Below, piece by piece: positions 52,499 to 60,715 of a DNA stretch of 64,000 nt. The translations under genes and the position numbers were made by a program. The notes below the pieces were generated by a model, which had not been told where the DNA came from, searched no databases, and saw nothing but the letters and a program-made list of their open reading frames with translations. The DNA lies in NCBI RefSeq assembly GCF_002257565.1, contig NZ_CP022736.1:434001-498000 (forward strand), in the 5' to 3' direction. The stretch's first letter is position 1. Every line of letters begins with the position of its first letter. The DNA comes from Herbaspirillum sp. meg3. GTDB taxonomy: Bacteria > Pseudomonadota > Gammaproteobacteria > Burkholderiales > Burkholderiaceae_D.

Positions 52499-52853
52499 CG
52501 TCGTCATCATTCCTGCGTCTTTTTGAAAAGTGGCCGTTGCCCGAATGTTTTCATGAGAAACCACATTGGGAGAGGCGATGTAGTCGCACGGGAATCGGCG
52601 ACAGGTGAACGTTATGAAAAATCGTGTCGAAGGTCACCACGTTGGGCTCGTTTCTCGCACCGTTTTCGCAAGCACAAATGTATCACATTCCGCGCAAAAC
52701 ACCGAGGCAAAAAGGCCTCTTCCGCACTTGAACTCTGCTCACTAAACCATTGTCCTAGCCGGAATGAAGTGGGCTTGCATCGTGTTGATGCAAGCCCACT
52801 GCGCAAGGTTTTCCTGCAGATACATGGCGTATCTACGAGGCGCCTAACCCAGC
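52499..52853. other. Intergenic region between regulator and porin
   Basis: No gene. Contains the promoter of the regulator gene (minus strand) and the hairpin downstream of the porin gene. Confidence 0.4.
52768..52800 (-). terminator. Strong hairpin after the porin gene
   Basis: Perfect 14-base stem AGTGGGCTTGCATC / GATGCAAGCCCACT with five-base loop, 53 bases after the porin stop. The following bases on the minus strand (TTCATTCC) are only weakly T-rich, so it may end or protect the mRNA. Confidence 0.65.
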
Positions 52854-54014
52854 TTAGAACTTGTGACGGATGCCCATTGCAACAACTGTTTGGCTCGCAT
52901 CAGCACCACCGGTAGCTGCATTGCCAGTAGCGTCGCTGAAGACACCGCTGTTGGCCATGTTGGAGGCACGTACATTGGCAACGAATGCATACAGATCAGT
53001 GCGCTTGGACAGCCAGTAATCAGTGCCCAGACTCACTTGCGTCAACTTGCCTTTAGAGGACGAGTTGAAGTTAGCGCGGCTATGAGTCACAGCACCCAAC
53101 AGCTTCAGCGATGGTGTCAGCGAATAGGCGGTACCCAGTTCATAAACATCGACCTTGTTAGCGCCGGCCAGAGTCTTCGAAGCGAAAGCTGTTGGCGAAC
53201 CGGTATTCAGGTCTTGCTTGACGCGCGAGTAGTTACCGTACACGCGGGCAGGACCGAATTGGTAGCTGGCAACAACGTTCAAAACCTTAGCTGCGGAGTT
53301 GCCGGCGTTGGTAGCATCGCCCAGGCCAGTTGTACCGACGAGCAACGATGTATCGCTAGGTGTCGTACCTTGTTTCGATTGGTAGTAGTTGATACCCAGA
53401 CCCAACGGACCATTTTCGTACTTGCCACCCAGACCGAATGCTTGACCAGCCGATGTTTGGCCGGCTTGCTCGCCGAAACCGTACATCAGGTTGCCGGTGA
53501 AACCGCTCAGGCTCTTCGTGGTGTAGCTAACCGAATTGTTTGTGCGAGTGCCTTCCAGGCGATCCAGGTTGTGACCGACGCCGCCCGTCAGGAAACCGAA
53601 GTCACCCACGGATGTCATCGCGGAGATGGTGTCTGCGTAGTCTGTTTGACGACCCAGCAAAACGGTACCGAATCCACCAGCCAGACCGACGACGGACTTG
53701 CGACGGAACAGTGTGTTCGTGGTCTTGGAATCGTCCAGGACGCCAGTATCGTTGCGGAATCCGGTTTCCAGATTGAATACTGCGCTCAGACCGCCGCCCA
53801 GATCTTCGATACCGCGAAAGCCGATACGGGAGCCTTGAATATTGCCGGAATTGAGACCGAACTTGCTGCCAGTACCAGTGCCGGCCGCGTTGACAGCCTT
53901 GCTTGTGTAGACGACGCCGGTGTCTACGATACCGTAGATAGTGACGGAGTTTTGTGCCTGAGCAGCGCCGGCGAATGCGCCGAGGACAGCCAATGCAAGC
54001 AGAGATTTTTTCAT
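52854..54014 (-). CDS. Gram-negative trimeric porin (Omp32/OpcP-type)
   Basis: 386 residues. Signal peptide (LLALAVLGAFAGAAQAQ), then the beta-barrel opening NSVTIYGIVDTGVVY, the GSRIGFRGIEDLGGGLSAVFNLE block that marks Burkholderiales porins, and a terminal Phe preceded by GIRHK. General diffusion, probably anion-selective as in Omp32. Monocistronic on the minus strand; AAGGAAAGT before the ATG. Neighbouring regulator genes could control it, but no evidence in sequence. Confidence 0.92.
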   Translation of the reverse strand: MKKSLLALAVLGAFAGAAQAQNSVTIYGIVDTGVVYTSKAVNAAGTGTGSKFGLNSGNIQGSRIGFRGIEDLGGGLSAVFNLETGFRNDTGVLDDSKTTNTLFRRKSVVGLAGGFGTVLLGRQTDYADTISAMTSVGDFGFLTGGVGHNLDRLEGTRTNNSVSYTTKSLSGFTGNLMYGFGEQAGQTSAGQAFGLGGKYENGPLGLGINYYQSKQGTTPSDTSLLVGTTGLGDATNAGNSAAKVLNVVASYQFGPARVYGNYSRVKQDLNTGSPTAFASKTLAGANKVDVYELGTAYSLTPSLKLLGAVTHSRANFNSSSKGKLTQVSLGTDYWLSKRTDLYAFVANVRASNMANSGVFSDATGNAATGGADASQTVVAMGIRHKF

Positions 54015-54289
54015 TTACTTTCCTTCAAAATGGTCTTAAGGATCCGCTCGTGTCGGCGGACCGTTGAACATTACGTTTTCTTCTTTGCGGTGGCTCTAGC
54101 TTTGTATAAAGAAAAAATTATTTCGGTGGCGACGGGGTAATGGCTTCGCATATGTTGTATTTATGTATCGCGATTTTTGTGGTGATTACTCTTGTTCGAA
54201 TAGGAGCTCAATCCACAATAAAAAATAGCCGATGACAGCGAGAGCGCCGACATCGACTTGAGCACGACAGAGGGGATAGCGCTTGTTTT

Positions 54290-55876
54290 CTAGTCGATGT
54301 CCGAGAATACCGATTTCAACTTGTACTGACGCTGACGATAATTTCCTTCTGGTCCTTCGTAGTTCGAATCAATGTCGCTGAATAGTCGCGCGACAAGATT
54401 TACCTTCTGACGCTGATCCTCCGTCTCGACGAGGACGAGCCGTCGCTTGCTTCGACCATAGTATTTGCAAATGTCCACGACGAGACAGTGTCCATGATCT
54501 GCTTCACGAACGTCGACCAACAACGCCTCAGGCCGAGTCAACCCAAAGGCGGCCGCCAACTCGATTCTGGCGGTTAAGAAAGGATGGGCCGCACGTAGTT
54601 TATTCGTAACTTTCTCTGCCGCTTTTCTTGCCCAAGCATCGTTATTGGAACGCACAGAGAATCCCAAAAGAATCTCCCTGGCCTCTTCATGGCCTTGCTC
54701 TGCGGCTTTACTCCACCAGTACAACGCACGGACATCACTCAGCGCGTTATCACGTCTGGTTCGCCAAGTATTTTGAGCGTGCTCGAACTGCGCAGCCACA
54801 AGTCCCATCTCTGCCGCACGTTCTAAATACCTCCTGGAGGTGGGAAGATCTCGCTGGGAAAACTCAGACTTTGTGTAGATGATCGATAGTGCATGCCAGG
54901 CGAATCCGATTCCACCGCGTGCGGCTGCCAGCAACCATGGGATCGCCATCTTATAGTTGGCCAGACCGTGATCAGGAAAAGTCCTGCTCCCGTTCTGATC
55001 AATGCGTGCATGGAGCATACCCAACTCGAATCCGGCCTGAGGACTACCGGTCAAAGCTGCCAGTTCAAGAAGTTTTTGCGCCTTCGTAAGATCAAGCATG
55101 TCTCGCGTCATCAGCAATTGTGCATAACGAAGCAAAAGCTCAATCTCCTGCCCCTCTAGATTCACCGTGGGCCTGGCGTCCGTGTCGTTTCGTAGTTTTG
55201 CCAAGGCCGCCTCATGTTGCAGCAACAGCTTATCCGCTAAGGAATAGGCATTTTCCTCATAGGCAGTGAAGTCACCCTGACACCAAGCCTTTTCTAGTAG
55301 GGAATAGCGCGCACCTTCCACGCCTGCTCGCGCTGCTTGGCGCACCCATTGATCTTCGAATGTTTTCATCGGCGCATCCACCAAGGTTGCCAGCTCGGAG
55401 TTTGCATTCTTGCTTAAATCAGCTTGCTGAATCTGTTGTGCCAGCAGCCACTGAGCCTCATGGTTATCGGCCTCCGCCAGCTTGCGCAGTGTATCTATCG
55501 CTTTTTTCTTGACGTTTAAGCTAAAGTGCCGGGAATGTTCTAGTACTAAACGCGAGAACACCAGTCCGGCCTTGAAAATTCCTGAGTCGAACGCTTTTTC
55601 GTACCATCCTGCGGCCTCATAGGGGCGAGGCATCGTGCCAAGCAGCTCGTAGGGGACGTATCGTCCAATCATCATCCATGCATCTTGCAGTCCCTGCCTG
55701 GCGGCGCGTTCAAGCCAATAGAAAGCTGTCTCGGTACTTTGCGGGAGGCTACTTCCGCCAAAAAAGTAGCGAGTGCCTAGGGCAAGTTGCGCGGCGGCGG
55801 CGCCGGTACGGGCTTGTTTAATGATGGCAAGATCATTGCGAGTGGCCATATTAGCGGCCGCCCTTGCTCGTGACAT
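54290..55876 (-). CDS. Sel1-repeat (TPR-like) protein
   Basis: 528 residues made largely of Sel1-like repeats, recognisable by motifs such as AQLALGTRYFFGG, AFYWLERAARQGLQDAWMMIG, YWWSKAAEQGHEEAREIL and AAGWYEKAFDSG. No signal peptide, so probably cytoplasmic. The C-terminal 100 residues (VDVREADHGHCLVVDICKYYG onward) are repeat-free. Such proteins are scaffolds or regulators; the partner is unknown. Two starts are possible, 55876 and 55849; the second gives MATRNDLAIIKQARTG. Confidence 0.75.
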   Translation of the reverse strand: MSRARAAANMATRNDLAIIKQARTGAAAAQLALGTRYFFGGSSLPQSTETAFYWLERAARQGLQDAWMMIGRYVPYELLGTMPRPYEAAGWYEKAFDSGIFKAGLVFSRLVLEHSRHFSLNVKKKAIDTLRKLAEADNHEAQWLLAQQIQQADLSKNANSELATLVDAPMKTFEDQWVRQAARAGVEGARYSLLEKAWCQGDFTAYEENAYSLADKLLLQHEAALAKLRNDTDARPTVNLEGQEIELLLRYAQLLMTRDMLDLTKAQKLLELAALTGSPQAGFELGMLHARIDQNGSRTFPDHGLANYKMAIPWLLAAARGGIGFAWHALSIIYTKSEFSQRDLPTSRRYLERAAEMGLVAAQFEHAQNTWRTRRDNALSDVRALYWWSKAAEQGHEEAREILLGFSVRSNNDAWARKAAEKVTNKLRAAHPFLTARIELAAAFGLTRPEALLVDVREADHGHCLVVDICKYYGRSKRRLVLVETEDQRQKVNLVARLFSDIDSNYEGPEGNYRQRQYKLKSVFSDID

Positions 55877-56109
55877 TGCAGTAAGTTAAGGATGTGATGA
55901 ACATGGGAATTCTCCATTGTGAAGCGAGGGGAACGCGACAACGGAGAAGGTGTACGACGTCGAATTTCAGGCCATCGGCATGAAATTCGCGCCATGAAAA
56001 ACAAATTCGCCCGCACGTTGATCGCTTATTTTCGAGTGGATATTAGCGACGGACGGGGGCGTAAAGATGATGCGAAAAGATTAAATTTTGTTAATGAAAA
56101 TGCGTTGAT

Positions 56110-56132
56110 AAACTCCGTTTACAGGAGTTTTT
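56110..56132 (+). terminator. Small terminator-like hairpin
   Basis: Stem AAACTCC/GGAGTTT with a seven-base loop, T run of five counting the stem end. No plus-strand gene upstream explains it; could be the end of an unannotated small RNA. Confidence 0.35.
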
Positions 56133-56559
56133 GCAGATATAAAAAATATTCGTGTAAATCAAATATCGAGTGATCCATTGGCCAACCGGATGAAACAAGA
56201 TGTGAAATCTTCTCATTGCAAAAAATTAATAATTGGATTGATTTCCGCTTCTCATGCACTCATTGCGACGGCAATGAAGGGCGTGGTGTGACGTATTGTC
56301 ACAACAAATATTCATTCGATTTATAGCCGTTCGCGCGACGCCTCTAAATGGATGTTTAAAAATTTTTTACATAATCAAACTTCCACTATCGTCAAGCCCA
56401 CGTAGCTTCTAAGAGGTATATGAGGCGCTAGGCGAATTCGAAATTTCCTACTTCGGACTGAGCATATAAGTCTCGGCTCGTCGCAGGAAGCGAGATTGCC
56501 GCGCTGATGTCGCGGCTCGTTCCGCCGTGTTCAAGAAAGAATTTCGAGGCCATCAGCTT

Positions 56560-56577
56560 CATTACAAATCTGTAATG
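56560..56577. promoter_or_regulatory. CzcR/CopR-type box before DUF4148 copy 2
   Basis: CATTACA-AATC-TGTAATG, perfect seven-base arms, identical in arms to the box at 46966. It is centred about 53 bases upstream of the start point predicted from the TAAAAT -10 at 56610-56615, a usual distance for OmpR-type activators. Confidence 0.82.
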
Positions 56578-56703
56578 ACTGAGCAATCTTTGTGTGCGTA
56601 TGGCCTCCTTAAAATTCATTCCAACGATACGCCAAATCACAGACATGGCGGTCGGCGGTGCCTGATTTAGCAGGCGACTTTTTGATCTTTTTGGAGTATT
56701 GAC

Positions 56704-57033
56704 ATGAAAACTTCCCACATCCTTTTTGCTACCCTAGTTTCCCTCGCTTCGGCTTCCGCATCCGCACAAATGTTTGTGAAGACCGACGCGGAACGCGATC
56801 ACGCAAACCTCAGTGCCGGCGAAAGCTATCCAATTCTCAAATTCGAGAGCACCAAAACACGGGCCGAAGTAATCGCTGAGTTAGAAGCTGCTCGCCGCGG
56901 CCCTCACGCTGCTGCGGCAGAAAAAGCAGGCAGCGCTACAAAATCGGGTAAGGCGCAGAATGACAAGCCACAGATCGAGGGCAAGGCAGAGCAGAATACG
57001 CGCTTTGATGCCGGTCTCTACAAAGGCGCATAA
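56704..57033 (+). CDS. DUF4148 secreted protein, copy 2
   Basis: 109 residues: signal peptide (FATLVSLASASASAQ), one DUF4148 pattern (GESYPILKFESTKTRAEVIAELEAAR), then a Lys/Ala/Gln-rich variable tail. Paralogue of the gene at 46.5 kb but with a single repeat. TTGGAGTATTGAC precedes the ATG. Preceded by a metal box and a promoter region closely matching that of copy 1, so both should respond to the same regulator. Confidence 0.85.
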   Translation: MKTSHILFATLVSLASASASAQMFVKTDAERDHANLSAGESYPILKFESTKTRAEVIAELEAARRGPHAAAAEKAGSATKSGKAQNDKPQIEGKAEQNTRFDAGLYKGA

Positions 57034-57506
57034 GAAATCAGATCTTCAATACTTTTTTGATATGAATGTATTGATACCGGCTTCGTTGAGCGGAATCTAT
57101 AGTTCAACCCACGAAGCGCATCCTGACTTTTCCGAACGGCGCGTTGTCATAGCAGTCGCTTTAGACTGCTTTGGCAACATCCCCCGTCAAAGAACAGGAA
57201 GCAATCTTCAACACAGTTATTCCATCGGAACGCATATTGAGGGACGGTCAGGATTCGTGCGAAATTTGTCAAAAAATGACGTAATCATATGAGTCCAGAA
57301 AGAACTCAACTGAATTCTTGGCGCCTCTACGCCGACATTGGCGATTGGAGTTCAATGCGCCGACTTCTTCAGTACATCATCACCGGGAGCGAGGAACTAG
57401 ACTTTTGAGACAAAAAACTTGCGCGATGAAAGGGACGATATATAAATAAGTCATCTAAATCATAAAGACCTTATCGGTCAAAAAATGAGGATGTTGATTT
57501 ACTGAG
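57034..57506. other. Region between DUF4148 copy 2 and the IS cluster
   Basis: No recognisable gene. A 39-codon frame (57289-57408, starting MSPERTQLNSWRLYADIGDW) has no ribosome site and no known relative; it may be a fragment of something lost. AT-rich, probably degraded. Confidence 0.4.
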
Positions 57507-57571
57507 ATGGACCCGACACCACCAATAGGATCAAACTAAGGTTTCATCCAATTTAAGTGTGGAGGTGTGTC

Positions 57572-58597
57572 ATGGATATAGACATTCTCGGAATTGACTT
57601 GGCTAAACGGGTGTTCCAGTTGCATGGTGCGGATCGCGGTGGTTCTGCAAAGTACGGCGCTAAAGTAATGCGCGCGGAGCTTCTGGCTACCGTGCGCAAG
57701 CTGGCACCTCGAATTGTGGCCATGGAAGCGTGTAGTTCAGCCCATTACTGGGGGCGGCGTTTCAAGGAGCTTGGTATTGAAGTCAGGCTGATCAGCCCGC
57801 AATATGTCAGCCCCTTCGTCAAGACCAACAAGAACGATGCCAACGATGCCGCGGCCATCGTTGAAGCCGCCAGCCGACCGACCATGCGCTTTGTACCGGT
57901 AAAGTCCGTCGAGCAGCAAGACATGAGAGCCGTTCATCGCGTACGTGAATTGCTGGTGCATCAGCGTACCGCCATGATCAATCAAGTCAGAGGCTTACTC
58001 GGCGAACGAGGCGTGATCATTGCACAGACACCTGCGGCATTCAAACGTGCAGTACCTGTCGCGCTGGCCCAGTGCGAGGGCGATATGACGAGTACCTTCC
58101 AAGCTATTTTGATCGAGCTGCTGGAACAAATGCGTGTCCTGGAAGAACGTATTGCACGTACCAATCAATGGATCGCTGCATTCATGAAGCATTCTGTGTT
58201 GTGCCAGAAGATTCAGGCAATCGATGGCGTGGGGCCGATTACCGCGACGGCGATGGTCGCAGCCGTGGGCGATGCGAAGGAATTCAAAAACGGCAGGCAT
58301 CTGTCTGCGTGGCTCGGTCTGGTCCCGCGTCAGTACTCCTCCGGCGGCAAGTCTCGCCTGCAAGGAATCAGCAAGCGCGGCGACACGTACTTGCGAACGC
58401 TGTTGATTCATGGCGCCCGGGTCGTATTGCGCTACGCGATCGGCAAAGCCGATGCGCGCAGCCGATGGTTACAAGATTTGATCGCACGACGAGGTTATAA
58501 CCGGGCGGCCGTTGCGCTAGCAAATAAGAACGCGCGCGTGATTCAAGTGTTGTTGAGCCATCCGGATAGTTATCGCTTATCGGACAGGCCTGTTTGA
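57572..58597 (+). CDS. IS110/IS1111-family DEDD transposase
   Basis: 341 residues. RuvC-like catalytic residues Asp9 (LGIDLAK), Glu52 (AMEAC), Asp89 and Asp92 (KNDANDA); C-terminal Tnp_20 domain with IDGVGPITAT and the conserved Ser in RQYSSGGKSRLQGISKRGD (near 256). GGAGG precedes the ATG at 57572. Acts with a structured RNA from the element to choose its target, as shown for the IS110 family. The frame is intact, so the element may be active. Confidence 0.93.
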   Translation: MDIDILGIDLAKRVFQLHGADRGGSAKYGAKVMRAELLATVRKLAPRIVAMEACSSAHYWGRRFKELGIEVRLISPQYVSPFVKTNKNDANDAAAIVEAASRPTMRFVPVKSVEQQDMRAVHRVRELLVHQRTAMINQVRGLLGERGVIIAQTPAAFKRAVPVALAQCEGDMTSTFQAILIELLEQMRVLEERIARTNQWIAAFMKHSVLCQKIQAIDGVGPITATAMVAAVGDAKEFKNGRHLSAWLGLVPRQYSSGGKSRLQGISKRGDTYLRTLLIHGARVVLRYAIGKADARSRWLQDLIARRGYNRAAVALANKNARVIQVLLSHPDSYRLSDRPV

Positions 58598-58861
58598 TAA
58601 GCTCGATTTGTTGTGGTCTGGGGAGGAAATAGACCGATCTCTTGTTTTGCGAAGCTTCTTAGAGTGATGACGAAACTGGTAAGACCGATACCCACAAACC
58701 TGCTTTCGATGCGGACTGTCTTTAGGGACAAGCCGAAGATTTGCTAAGGAATGGGTGTGCGAATCTCATCAAGGCTGCGGGCAGATATTTGACATTAGCC
58801 CACGAGCAAGCCGGATACATGCACGCAAACTGTTTCAACGTTACAAAAAGAACTTGCAAAA
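58598..58861 (+). ncRNA. Candidate bridge/seek RNA region of the IS1111-type element
   Basis: A 264-base gene-free stretch between the transposase stop and the right inverted repeat. In IS1111-group elements the target-choosing RNA is encoded in this position. Exact RNA ends and loops were not determined; placement is inferred from element layout. Confidence 0.45.
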
Positions 58862-58973
58862 GGTGTCGGGTCCATACATGCATCTAAAACTGATAATCAT
58901 CTAGCCGTCCTCCCTCGGCAAGCGCCGAGCGTAAAGTCATGGTGCGAACCTCACTTTATTCAGGAGAACGGCG

Positions 58974-59987
58974 ATGTTATTTTGTGGCATAGACCTTCAT
59001 TCAAACAACTGTTTCGTCGTCATCAGCGATGATGACGATCGGGTCCTGTATTCCAGGCGCCTGCCGAATAATTTGGATCAGATCTGCGCAGCGCTGGATC
59101 CGTATCGAACGAACTTGTTCGGTGTGGTCGTAGAGTCGACTTACAACTGGTATTGGCTTGTAGATGGACTGATTGACGCAGGCTACCCACTGCACCTGGC
59201 CAACACTACCGCAATCAAGCAATACGATGGTCTCAAGCATCGTGGCGATGAATCAGATGCCCGCCATCTTGCGCATATTCTCCGACTGGGATTGCTGCCT
59301 GAAGGTCATATCATGCCTCAGGCTACGCGTGCAGTTCGTGACCTGGCGCGCAAGCGTATGCAACTGGTTCAGCAGCGTACGGCGCATATCGTATCGATCG
59401 AAACCTGTTTGGCGCAGCAAACCGGAGGACGTCTCTCCACGAACGACGTGAAGCAGCTAACCGATGCACAGGTAGACGCTATGTCATTTGGCGCGGCGGA
59501 GTCGATGGGACTCAAAGCAAATCTGGCGGTGATGCAGGCACTACAAACGCAAATAGATGCTATCGAGAAAGCTTTATCGACACACTGCCGCGGTAATCCT
59601 GGATATCGGCTCCTCAAAACTGTCTCTGGTATCGGGCCTATCCTTGCCACAGTCATTCTGCTCGAAACCGGCAGCATCGAACGATTTGCCGATGTTGGTA
59701 ACTATGCGTCTTATTGCCGCTGTGTGGGTAGCGTCCATGTCTCCAACGGCAAAAAGAAAGGCGAAGGCAACACGAAGAACGGAAATCGCTACCTGGCCTG
59801 GGCATACGTTGAAGCTGCCAACTTTGCGATTCGTTACTGTGAGCCGGCGCGCAAATTCTATCAACGCAAGAAAGCCAAACGCAACAGCATCGTCGCCATT
59901 AAGGCAGTAGCGCACAAGCTGGCGCGCGCCTGCTTCCACATGTTAAAGACGGGAGAGCAGTTCTCGATTAAGCGCTGCTTTACGTAA
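58974..59987 (+). CDS. IS110-family transposase, second type
   Basis: 337 residues, clearly different from the neighbouring transposase. Catalytic set Asp7 (CGIDLHS), Glu54 (VVEST), Asp92 and Asp95 (RGDESDARH); C-terminal Tnp_20 with VSGIGPILAT and the SNGKKKGEGNTKNGNRYLAWA block. CAGGAG precedes the ATG. Intact frame. The element's ends could not be fixed. Only about 100 bases separate it from the end of the first IS, so its left end may have been shortened or the two sit back to back. Confidence 0.92.
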   Translation: MLFCGIDLHSNNCFVVISDDDDRVLYSRRLPNNLDQICAALDPYRTNLFGVVVESTYNWYWLVDGLIDAGYPLHLANTTAIKQYDGLKHRGDESDARHLAHILRLGLLPEGHIMPQATRAVRDLARKRMQLVQQRTAHIVSIETCLAQQTGGRLSTNDVKQLTDAQVDAMSFGAAESMGLKANLAVMQALQTQIDAIEKALSTHCRGNPGYRLLKTVSGIGPILATVILLETGSIERFADVGNYASYCRCVGSVHVSNGKKKGEGNTKNGNRYLAWAYVEAANFAIRYCEPARKFYQRKKAKRNSIVAIKAVAHKLARACFHMLKTGEQFSIKRCFT

Positions 59988-60391
59988 GTTTGGCAACGGC
60001 CGGTAAGCCAGTAAGTGGGTTGGACTTCGAGCCATCAAAAACTGATTGGATGCCGCGCCGTTTGCCATTGTTGTTTGTTCCGAAGGAAATGAATCGTCCG
60101 ACATGCGAGCCACAAGGGTCTGGAACTGCGATGCAGAAGCCATAGAACTGTCCCACAATTGGACGCAGGTCGGTACCGAGATGCTTCTGGGGCAGTTGGA
60201 CTGCCAGGGCGAAGAGAGTAGTGATGCTTCCGCTTGATCCATATGGGTGACTGGTGCGATTCACGCAACCATACACTGAAGCAAAGGGCACGAAGTCAGC
60301 CAGCAGAACATGACAGCGATGGCTTGATGAAATTGAGATATCGCGAAAGATTGCGAGTGGTAAGTTCGTACCCTTGACAACGGACGGCTAA
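59988..60391. other. Right-hand non-coding part of second IS110-type element
   Basis: About 400 bases with no gene after the second transposase. The length and place would suit the 3' RNA region of an IS1111-like element. Element boundary not identified; the last part leads into an IS21-like left end. Confidence 0.45.
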
Positions 60392-60642
60392 TGGGTGACC
60401 CACTTTAGCCCCAATTTTGCATCCAAAGTTGACCCACGTTTAAGACACAATCCTACCTAAGCAATTCGGTGGGAGATTGGAGTGATCGACGTGGCACTAC
60501 TAGGCATTATTCGACGCTGGCACCTTCGCGACCAGGTCTCTTTAAGAGAAATATCCAGACGACTCGGCATTTCGAGAAACACGGTCAGATATGAATGCCG
60601 CGTGAATAATGTACCGGAGAGCGCGCTTGAAACGGCCGTGGA
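60392..60642 (+). mobile_element. Truncated IS21-like element (left end only)
   Basis: Begins with TGGGTGACCCACTTTAG and has a second TGACCCAC about 40 bases on, the paired repeats usual at IS21 ends. It carries the start of an istA gene and is cut off by the intact IS21 element at 60643. Confidence 0.65.
60482..60642 (+). pseudogene. istA 5' fragment
   Basis: Starts at a GTG and reads IDVALLGIIRRWHLRDQVSL, then REISRRLGISRNTVR, the N-terminal helix-turn-helix of IS21-type transposases. After about 54 codons the sequence passes into the next IS. The DDE catalytic domain is absent, so it is non-functional. Confidence 0.8.
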
Positions 60643-60715
60643 TGGCGCGTTAAAAGTGTACCAATCCTAGCCTGTAGTCTTATGTACCTGAAGGTGCATA
60701 AGAAAGGCGGAAAGG

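Larger units (their letters stand above)
55877..56703. other. Long AT-rich intergenic region before DUF4148 copy 2
   Basis: No gene supported over 827 bases. It holds a terminator-like hairpin (56110-56132), an inverted repeat TGTGAC-N5-GTCACA (56287-56303), the metal box (56560) and a promoter conserved with the other DUF4148 gene. Confidence 0.55.
57507..58875 (+). mobile_element. IS1111-type (IS110 family) insertion sequence
   Basis: Bounded by perfect 14-base inverted repeats ATGGACCCGACACC (57507-57520) and GGTGTCGGGTCCAT (58862-58875); in IS1111 elements these lie a few bases inside the true ends. One DEDD transposase gene and a long 3' non-coding part lie between. No target duplication is expected for this family. 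Confidence 0.88.

Noticed and set aside
52863..54140. A 425-codon plus-strand frame opposite the porin gene
   Set aside because: The minus strand encodes a textbook porin with signal peptide and terminal Phe; the opposite frame has no recognisable features.
56287..56303. TGTGAC-N5-GTCACA as a CRP site
   Set aside because: The TGTGA and TCACA halves are seven bases apart rather than the six of a CRP site, and the nearest gene on the plus strand is 400 bases away.
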